Positions 56,719 through 64,000 of a stretch of 64,000 bases of DNA are shown in pieces. Source of the stretch: Areca catechu (lineage: Eukaryota; Streptophyta; Magnoliopsida; Arecales; Arecaceae); the NCBI GenBank assembly GCA_021397845.1, contig CM038050.1, forward strand, positions 110,783,891 to 110,847,890. Reading direction: 5' to 3'. The stretch's first letter is position 1, and the number at the start of each line of letters is the position of its first letter. The notes below the pieces were generated by a model. It searched no databases. It saw only the letters and a list, made by a program, of their open reading frames with translations, and had not been told where the DNA came from. Position numbers and translations under genes: made by a program.

Positions 56719-59700
56719 ATTCTCCCAGGGTGGGAGGAACTCGACCCTGTCGAGTAAGGCTCAAGTTGGCTCTGGTATCTCTCCAAGAGGTCTGGGTCCA
56801 ATTCTTGTAATTCTTCTCGGGAGATCCAAGAGTCATCAGAATCTGGCCTTCCTTGCCAGCGGACCAGGTACCTTTGGTATCCTCGATTACGAGTAGAGAT
56901 AACCTGATCATCCAGGATCTTTTCAATCTGCTCTTTCCTCACAGGCCAGTTTGTTGGTGGACACACAGGGTCGGGATCACTCTCAATGATAGGGTTAGGC
57001 TCAAAAGGCTCACTAGGAATCACAGCTGGCTTCCTGTACTCTACTAAGTCTGTAATGTTGAAAGTAGAGCTAATGCCTAGTTCTGGAGGCAACTCGAGCA
57101 CATAGGCATTGGATCCTACTCTCTATACCACTCTAAATGGTCCAGCTCCCCTAGCATGTAACTTTCTAACGGTTCCAGGAGGAAACCGTTCAGGCCTTAA
57201 CCTAATCATCACATAGTCTCCCTCAACAAAAGATTTGACTCGCCTTTGAGTATCAGCCAACTTCTTATAAGTTTCATTACTTAAATTTATTTTGGCATGA
57301 ATTTCTTTATGCAAGTCTTTTACATGCTATGCAAAATTCTCAGCAGACTCGGAGACTCGAGTGTGGACAGGTAAAGGGACTATGTCAAGAGGTGTGTGAG
57401 GTTTGTTCCCATGTACAATTTCAAATGGACTCTTACCCGTAGACCTATTGACCGAGTCATTGTACGCAAATTCTGCCCTTGGTAGGTATAAATCCCAATT
57501 TCTGGTGTTTTCACCAACAAGACATCTCAGCAGATTTCCTAGGCTACGGTTCACTACTTCAGTTTGGCCATCAATTTGGGGATGATAGGCAGTTGAAAAC
57601 TTAAGTTTTGTCCCTAACTTATGCCAAAGGGTCTTCCAAAAGTAACTGGTGAATCGGACATCCCTATCTGAAACGATTGTCTTAGGTAGGCCATGGAGTC
57701 TAACTATCTCATTGAAGAAAAGTGTGGCTACCTTAGACGCATCAAAGGTTTGGGAACAAGGCAAGAAGTGGGCCATTTTAGAGAATCGGTCGACTACGAC
57801 ACAGATAGAATCATGTCTCCTCTGGGTCTTAGGTAAACCTAACACAAAATCCATACTCACATCTTGCCAAGGACGATCTGGGACAGGGAGTGGGGTATAA
57901 AGGCCAGTGTTTTGTTTTCGCTGTTTGGCAACAGCGCAGGTTCGACATCTAGCTACAATATTAGCTACATCCCTTTTCAAGCTAGGCCAGAAAAAGTGGT
58001 CTTCAATAGCTAGAATGGTCTTGTCTTTTCCAAAATGGCCGGCTAAACCTCCAGCATGGATTTCCCAAATCAAAAATTTCCTAAGAGAAGTTCTAGGGAT
58101 GCAAAGCCTATTTTTGAAGAACAAAAAACCATCTACAAGGGTATAATCCTGGTGATTACTAGATGGTCCTTGAACTAGATCCTGATACACAGTTGTGAAA
58201 TCCGGACAAGACTCATATTCCTCTTTGATTTGCTCAAACCCTATGACCTCAGTTCTAACAGAAGTTAATAACAGAGATCGGCGACTAAGGGCATCAGCTA
58301 CCTTATTCTCAACTCCAGCCTTATGTTTCAGGATAAAAGTATAGGACTGGATATATTCTACCCACATAGCATGCCTAGGATTAAGCTTCTTTTGGGAGTT
58401 CAGAAATCTAAGAGCCTCATGGTCCGAAATAGTACAAATTCCTGCGGTAGCAAATAATGTCTCCAGTAACGCAAAGCTTGCACCACCGCATAAAATTCCT
58501 TATCATAGGTAGAATACCTAAGCTTAGCATCATTAAGTTTTTCACTAAAGAATGCTATGGGATGATTCTCTTGGCTTAGGACTCCACCTATTCCTACACC
58601 TGAAGCATCACAGGCAACCTCAAATACTTTAGAAAAATCGGGTAATCTCAGAATGGGTGCCTGGGTCATTTTATCCTTAAGATCTAGGAAGGCTTTATGG
58701 GCTGACTTAGTCCAATGAAATTCTCCCTTCCTAATACAATCAGTGATAGGAGCAGCTAAAGTACTAAACCCCTTGATGAATCGCCTATAGAAGGTAGCCA
58801 AGCCGTGGAAACTTCTAACTTCATGCACATTGGTTGGCTCTGGCCAGTCTACTATGGACCTAATCTTCTCAGGATCGGCCGCCACGCCGTCAGGGGTTAC
58901 TACAAAACCAAGAAAGATAACTCTACTAGTCATGAATTCACACTTCTTAAGATTACCGTAGAGTCTATCATTCCTCAAAACTTGGCAGACTGCTCTAAGG
59001 TGGCCTAGGTGATCTGCTGGGGTCTTACTATAGATCAGGATGTCATCAAAATAGACCACCACAAATTTTCCTATGAAAGCTCTAAGTACCTGGGTCATAA
59101 TTCTCATGAAAGTACTAGGGGCATTGGACAACCCAAAAGGCATAACAACCCATTCATAAAGGCCATCCTTAGTTTTGAAAGCAGTTTTCCATTCATCCCC
59201 GGGTCTAATCCTAACCTGATGATAGCCGCTTTTGAGATCAATCTTAGAAAAAACCATTGCACCAGCCATCATATCAAGCATGTCATCTAGTCTAGGGATG
59301 GGAAACCTATATTTGATTGTAATTTTATTGATGGCACTACTGTCAACACACATCCTCCACGTGCCATCTTTCTTTGGGGTCAGTAAGGCTGGGACTGCAC
59401 AAGGGCTAAGACTTTCTCTAATAAACCCCTTCCTCAATAATTCTCCAACCTGCTTTTGCAGTTCTTCATGCTCAGATGGATTCATCCTGTAATGGGGCAA
59501 GTTGGGCATAGTCGCTCCTGGGATTAGATCTATGGCATGCTGGATATCCCTAAGAGGTGGAAGGTGGTCTGGAAAATCCTCGGGAAAGACATCCTCAAAT
59601 TCTTTTAACACAGGTTTAACTTCTTGAGGAGGCTCTGAGGGTTCCGAAGTTCTAAGTTCCTTAGCAGTCAACATCCAGATGGGTGAACCACTATGAATTT

Positions 59701-61456
59701 CTTGTTCTAGATCCTTAGCACTGATTAGGTTCACTCCAGTTTTCATCTCCTTAACCTTACCGGCTCCTTTAGTTACCTTGTCCTTAGGGGGAACTGAATG
59801 GATCGTAATCTTCTTTCCATTGAAACTAAAGACACAGGTATTGGATTTTCCTAAGAGGGTGGCATCATGATCATACAACCAAGGTCTTCCGAGAATTATA
59901 CTGCTCACCCCCATGGGTAAGACATCGCACCAAATCTTTTCGTGATAAGATTGCATTTGGATTTGGACTTGACATCTAGACTGGATGGGTATGGAGGTAG
60001 AATCTACCCAAGAAACCTTATAGGGGTTGGGATGGGGAACTGGGATTAAGCCTAACATCTTGACAGTGCTAGTAGAGATGGCATTTACACAGCTCCCACT
60101 ATCTATGATGATCTTACATACCTTATCCCCTAATTTAAGAAAAGTCGGTAGGATGTTAGTCCTACGCCAATCCTCTTGAACTAGATTCTGGGATAGGATG
60201 CATCTTACAACTCCTAATTGGTCAGATTCATTGGGTTCCTCCTCTCCTTCATACTCCTCAACCAAATTCATTCCGGCCTCATAAACTTCTTCTTCAAATT
60301 CCTCACTGGGCTCGGAATTATCATTCTCTCCCTCTTCTATGTAAAGGGATCTCCGTGGGCACTGGCTAGCAACATGACCTACCTTATGAAACTTGAAACA
60401 GGCTATGGCAGTACACTGACTGGAAATGTGACCTGGTTTCTGACACTTAAAACAGGTGATATTTGAACTAGGGGTTCTCTGGGTGTCAGGTGCCTTACCT
60501 TTGTCCATGGGCCTAGGGGTAGAAGTACCCTGAAAAGGTTTACTAGGGATAACTTGGATAGGTCCATTCCTTGGGATTGGGGCACTAACCCTAGAAGGTA
60601 TAGGTCCTCTCTGAAATTTCTCAGTGTTCAGTGCAATCTGGTAGGCTTGGTCTAGATCAGTAACCTCTCTCAGAAATAGTTCTCTCTTGATATCTTCCCT
60701 CAGTCCAGCCCTAAATCTAGACAAAGTGACTTCGTGGGCTTCACTCACATCACATCTCATTAGGTATTCATCAAAAGTAGCTATGTAGTCTGAGACAGAT
60801 CGGTTTCCTTGTTTCAAGTTTTGCCATTGGTCTAACAGGTTTTGCTGGTATGAAATGGGTAGGTATTTATCTCTCAGTTTTTCTTTCATACCCTGCCAAG
60901 TGGTTATGGGCTCAACATTCCGTCTCCTAGTGGTTAGCTCAATGTTCCCCCAGTATAACCTAGCTTGACGCACTAATTTCATCTTGGCAAACTTGTATTT
61001 CCTCTCCTCAGACATAGCATACCACTCAAAGTATTGGCCCATCTCACCCTCCCAATCAGAATACACCTTAGGGTTCAGACTACCATCAAAAGTGGGTGCA
61101 TCTAATTTGATGTTCCTGATGAACCTATCATCTCTATCTTCAGGCTCTGGGTCAGGCCTCCTATGATTAGGTTCAGGATCTCTATATAAAGGCCTTCTAG
61201 GCTCCTGATGTGGGTGAGGTTGAGGCACATTAAAATCAGGGTCAGGAGTCCAATTCCGATGTCTAGGTTCTTCAAGTACTTGGACTCGGTCCCTAAGTTG
61301 GGTAAGATCCTCATGAATTTGTGCGCTAAACTGGGCCACAGTGTTTGTCATATCCTGATTCATTTTAGCCATATTTTCAGTAAGAGTTCTGATCATGGCC
61401 TCTAAATCAGGTTGGGTTTGACCAGGTTGATATGGCACTCCGTTTCTGGTAGACAT
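56661..61456 (-). pseudogene. gag-pol: M gag-pol polyprotein, nearly intact (1 frameshift, 2 nonsense)
   Basis: Frame 1 (61456-58400, 1018 codons): Gag with capsid about residues 110-290; zinc knuckles C335-C348 (normal CCHC) and C353-C366 (second Cys is Phe); protease DSG at 452-454; RT about 640-860 with YFDD at 802-805; RNase H from about D950. A one-base loss in a T-run near 58430 shifts the frame. Frame 2 (58367-57327): end of RNase H; integrase zinc region H104, H111, C141, C144 and DDE residues D173, D234 or D236, and E270 (numbered from its first Met). A TAG replaces a Gln codon at about 57324; a second TAG replaces a Lys codon near 57120. Last piece (57101-56661): chromodomain (KILDDQVISTRNRGYQRYLV) and the tail GAGTRLRRRLQSSIWISD encoded in the 3' LTR. 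Start chosen by agreement with A and D. Confidence 0.95.
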
Positions 61457-62348
61457 GATGATTCAAGCAAGCACACAAATGAGACTAGACTAAATCGACT
61501 ACTGGATCACTAGACCTAGAGTCCAAACTAGATGCCCAATCAGAGTGGCAAGCTAGCCTGTAGTAACTCAGGACTCAGCCAGGCAGGTGTAAGGGGAGTG
61601 TTAGGTCCCTGATTGCCAATCCTAGACACCAATCAGTGATTGGCCAGGTAGGCGGACCAGCACACAAGCCCTTCGGGAATGGATCCCTGAACCACCGTTC
61701 TAGACACTGAGTGCTAAGCACACATAGAATAACTCGGCAAACTGACTCAACACTAGCCTAGACCCGACCAATTGGTGTCCCTAGCCCACTAGGGCAAATT
61801 AGGTCTAACTGATTTTAAATTAGGTCTAGGTTCGAATGATTGGATGGTGGTTTTGGGCTAAGGAGAGGTAATCAACTCCTCCCCTTATCTTAGATGCTCA
61901 ATTGCCCTTAAGTAAATTATGAGATGATCACTCCAAAAAGAATTGAATTGCAGAACACAAAAAATAGAGTTGTTGTATTTTAATGCTCAGAATTTTTATC
62001 AAAACCAATAAATCACAGAAAATTATGGAAAATAGGGTCAATTATATCGGTTTCAATGAAGCAAAAATCATGCAATTCGGAGTTTTATGCAGGGAGAAAC
62101 AATTCAGACAACAGGGAAATTACGGGCTGCAACTAGATTGTCTTCCCCGTTTATAATCCCTGCTACGAAGTTATAACCCAATGGATCCCCTACACGCCCT
62201 AGGAACACCCCGTGGAATGGGAGGAGGAGGCTTGCACCTCGCTTAGTTCCTAGGACCGGACGTCCTGGGGAGTCTACTTCGAGCAGACAAAATAAAAAGA
62301 GAAAACAATCAAAACAAGCAAGCAAGCAAATCAGAAACCCTAGACTGG
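61457..62348 (-). other. M 5' leader
   Basis: Non-coding, collinear with the A and D leaders on the other strand; about 890 bp between PBS and gag ATG. Confidence 0.75.
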
Positions 62349-62360
62349 GCTCTGATACCA
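62349..62360 (-). other. M primer-binding site
   Basis: TGGTATCAGAGC on the minus strand; single copy, unlike D. Confidence 0.93.
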
Positions 62361-62364
62361 AAAA

Positions 62365-63967
62365 TGATGCAGAACAAATAAAGGGATGCGATGCGGAAAT
62401 AAATTAAGATTAACTAATTTTTTTGTTGTTTTTATATGTTTGTAGAAGTTGGCTTCAAATCAAAGAAAAGTTAACCTAACATTGAAAGATACTAATATGA
62501 TAATTGAAAGCACAATTTTAAGGAAACTAAATTATCAGAGTAGTTCAGAAGCAACGGATCGCTGGGGGTTGAGAAACTCCCAGACCTAGGGTTTATTTCA
62601 ACAGAACAGAAATAAAGAGAAGAGATGGTTTACCTAACTAGACAATGATCTTCACAGATTTTGGTGGAAGAACTCTCCCGAGCAGATTGTTGGATCCTCG
62701 GATTCAGATATCTTAGCAATGGATCCTCCAATACTGGTCCTTTGGCGGGTTGGCTTCTCCTGAACTCAAGATCTGGAAGAGAAGAAAAACAATTGATGGA
62801 ATCAGAGAGTCAAGGGAAAAATTTACCAGGTTGATGAACTTGAAGATTGAAATTGCTGAAAACTGGATTCTCCTGGAAGCTGATGTGATTTTCCTTGGAA
62901 CTTGCTCTGGATCTGAAGTAGCCGGACTGGATCTGGATGAAGGTGGATGGCCTGGACTTGTAGAGAGAGAGAGGCCGTGGGAGATGGAAGGAGCTAGGGT
63001 TTGATGGATTGAAAATAATGATGGGCGGCTAGGGTTTTGGATTTTTAAGTGGCTAACCTAGGGTTTTGGATAAAGATGGAGATCTCTCACCTCCTCAAGG
63101 CTCCAATGGAACCCGGATTACCCCCTCACGGAGCTCAACACTTAGAATAGTGCGGAAGAAGAGAAACCTAGGTTACTCAACACAAGAGAATAGCAAAAAT
63201 AATTTTTTTCTTCATTCATCCATTGTTTATAACTTACAAGAGGGATGTAATTTATAATGCTTTACAAGGGAGAAGGGTTTCATATTTTCCCATGTGGGAC
63301 TAAAGGAGGGGATCTCCAAATTAGGGCAAATCCCTTACATATGGTTGGCCAAAATACCAAAAATTAGGATTTGGGTTATAAATGGCAGGTAGATGGCGCA
63401 ACCTTGCTTGAAATTTTTCAAGAAAATTTTCTTCCTTTCCTGGATGAACTCTTTTGGACTCCTCCTTTTCTTCCTCCCTAAGTCAAGGCTCTTCCCATCT
63501 TTGTTTTAGGTGTTTTTGGCAGGTAATGGGCGCCCCTTGATATTCTCTTCCAAGAAAAACTTCTTCCCTTCTTTGCTTGGAATCACTTGGGAAAGTCTAG
63601 GCCGCCCCCTTGATTTGTGCTCTTCTCTTTATCTGGTGCATGAAAGAAGGAAGTTGCCATCTGTGGAGTGGGGACCAAAGGCTGCTGGATGTGGATATGG
63701 GGACCCCTGGACTGGGAGTGTGGCTGGGAGTGTGGTGTCCACTTGCCTGGTCTTGGGAGAAAATGTAACATCCCTGGTTGAAACCCTAGTCCACTACTGA
63801 GTCAACATGACTCAACAAAATAAAATACAGGTAATGTAGACTCAAGCTAAATTGAGTCGATCTAGTCAACTCTTATTACAAACCAAAAACCCTAATTCTT
63901 CGGGCAAGGTTAATCAGAGATCCAGATGGAGCTCTAAAGTCTTCTTCTGAGTCTGGTGCCCGCACCA
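62365..63967 (-). repeat. M 5' LTR
   Basis: 1603 bp, same ends as 55108-56718. It should drive minus-strand transcription. Confidence 0.94.
63250..63256 (-). promoter_or_regulatory. TATA-like box of M 5' LTR
   Basis: ATTTATA on +, TATAAAT on the minus strand, at the position equivalent to the A and D boxes. The 3' LTR copy is at 56001-56007. Confidence 0.5.
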
Positions 63968-64000
63968 TCTTGCCTTTGCTTGTAATCGGGAATCGAAACC

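Larger units (their letters stand above)
55108..63967 (-). mobile_element. Element M: near-intact Ty3/gypsy chromovirus
   Basis: 8860 bp with both LTRs, PBS and an almost open gag-pol, flanked by a perfect TCTTG duplication (55103-55107, 63968-63972). LTRs are almost identical (a few substitutions and a ~10-bp indel near 55345/62592), so this is the most recent insertion in the window. Same family as A. The clade is probably CRM or a neighbour (ORF/LTR overlap, chromodomain type), not proven. Confidence 0.95.
49306..64000 (+). mobile_element. Element J: chromovirus derivative with gag-protease only, interrupted by M
   Basis: 5' LTR 49306-50973, PBS, leader, gag-protease (51841-53614), 3' LTR from 53615, interrupted at 55107 by M and resuming at 63973 to beyond the window. 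RT, RNase H and integrase are missing: protease sequence runs straight into the 3' LTR. Distinct family from A/D/M but the same clade by gag and protease. LTRs differ at roughly a dozen sites in the first 180 bp (by eye), so J is older than M, as the nesting requires. Confidence 0.9.
53615..64000 (+). repeat. J 3' LTR, split by M
   Basis: Left segment 53615-55107, right segment from 63968 (the duplicated TCTTG, then new sequence from 63973) to beyond the window. The join, TCTTG then CCTTTGCTTGTAATCGGGAATC, follows the 5' LTR at 50862-50882. Confidence 0.92.

Overview
The window is plant nuclear DNA made entirely of LTR retrotransposons inserted into one another. I found no host gene, tRNA, rRNA or CRISPR array. 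The evidence for a plant is plant-type Ty1/copia polyprotein, Ty3/gypsy chromovirus polyprotein with a C-terminal chromodomain, Ty3/gypsy Tat-lineage polyprotein with the antisense extra ORF typical of Tat elements, and primer-binding sites (PBS) of the form TGGTATCAGAGC that match the 3' end of plant initiator-Met tRNA. This is heterochromatin-like repeat DNA from an angiosperm with a repeat-rich genome; the species cannot be named from sequence alone.

Layout, left to right (letters are mine). A: chromovirus, 1-8655, first ~75 bp outside the window, decayed gag-pol. A sits in the 5' LTR of B. B: Ty1/copia element, 8656-19049, decayed, with a solo LTR (17112-18402) inside its 3' LTR. B sits in the gag of C. 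C: Tat-lineage element, resuming at 19050, pol to 22798, antisense ORF 34860-37234, 3' LTR 37833-39097. Inside the 3' untranslated part of C is E, a minus-strand LTR-internal-LTR-internal-LTR array (22937-34033). Inside the second E unit is D (25974-32802), an internally rearranged chromovirus with an unusual ORF. C itself lies in the left LTR of G (39098-41545, minus strand, no gag/pol). G lies in the pol of H, another Tat element, of which only an RT fragment (41546-42201) is visible. F, a further Tat element (5' LTR 42202-45191 holding solo LTR I at 43016-44561; gag-protease to 47604), appears to interrupt the same H RT. L (5' LTR and leader, 47605-49305) interrupts F. J (49306 to beyond the window; chromovirus with gag-protease only) interrupts L. 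M (55108-63967, minus strand) interrupts the 3' LTR of J and is the youngest and best preserved copy.

Target-site duplications that can be read on both sides fix much of this order: TCGGG (solo LTR in B), AGGGG (D in E), CGGAG/TGGAG (E array in C), GAAAG/GAATG (solo LTR I in F), TCTTG (M in J). The nesting is five levels deep on three branches (H>G>C>B>A, H>G>C>E>D, H>F>L>J>M).

No element encodes an intact polyprotein. M is closest, with one frameshift and two nonsense codons; it could have moved recently or be moved in trans. D, E, G and J lack pol wholly or in large part and would depend on proteins from other elements. The most interesting signals are: (1) the last ~18 residues of the chromovirus polyprotein are encoded inside the 3' LTR, and the same tail is readable at the 5' end of three different LTR families; (2) D carries a long, nearly open frame that replaces capsid, protease, RT and RNase H with unrecognised sequence, and has a triplicated LTR/PBS junction; (3) E is a tandem three-LTR array inserted as a unit; (4) the antisense Tat ORF has a good candidate small intron; (5) the copia leader has four identical 20-bp repeats.
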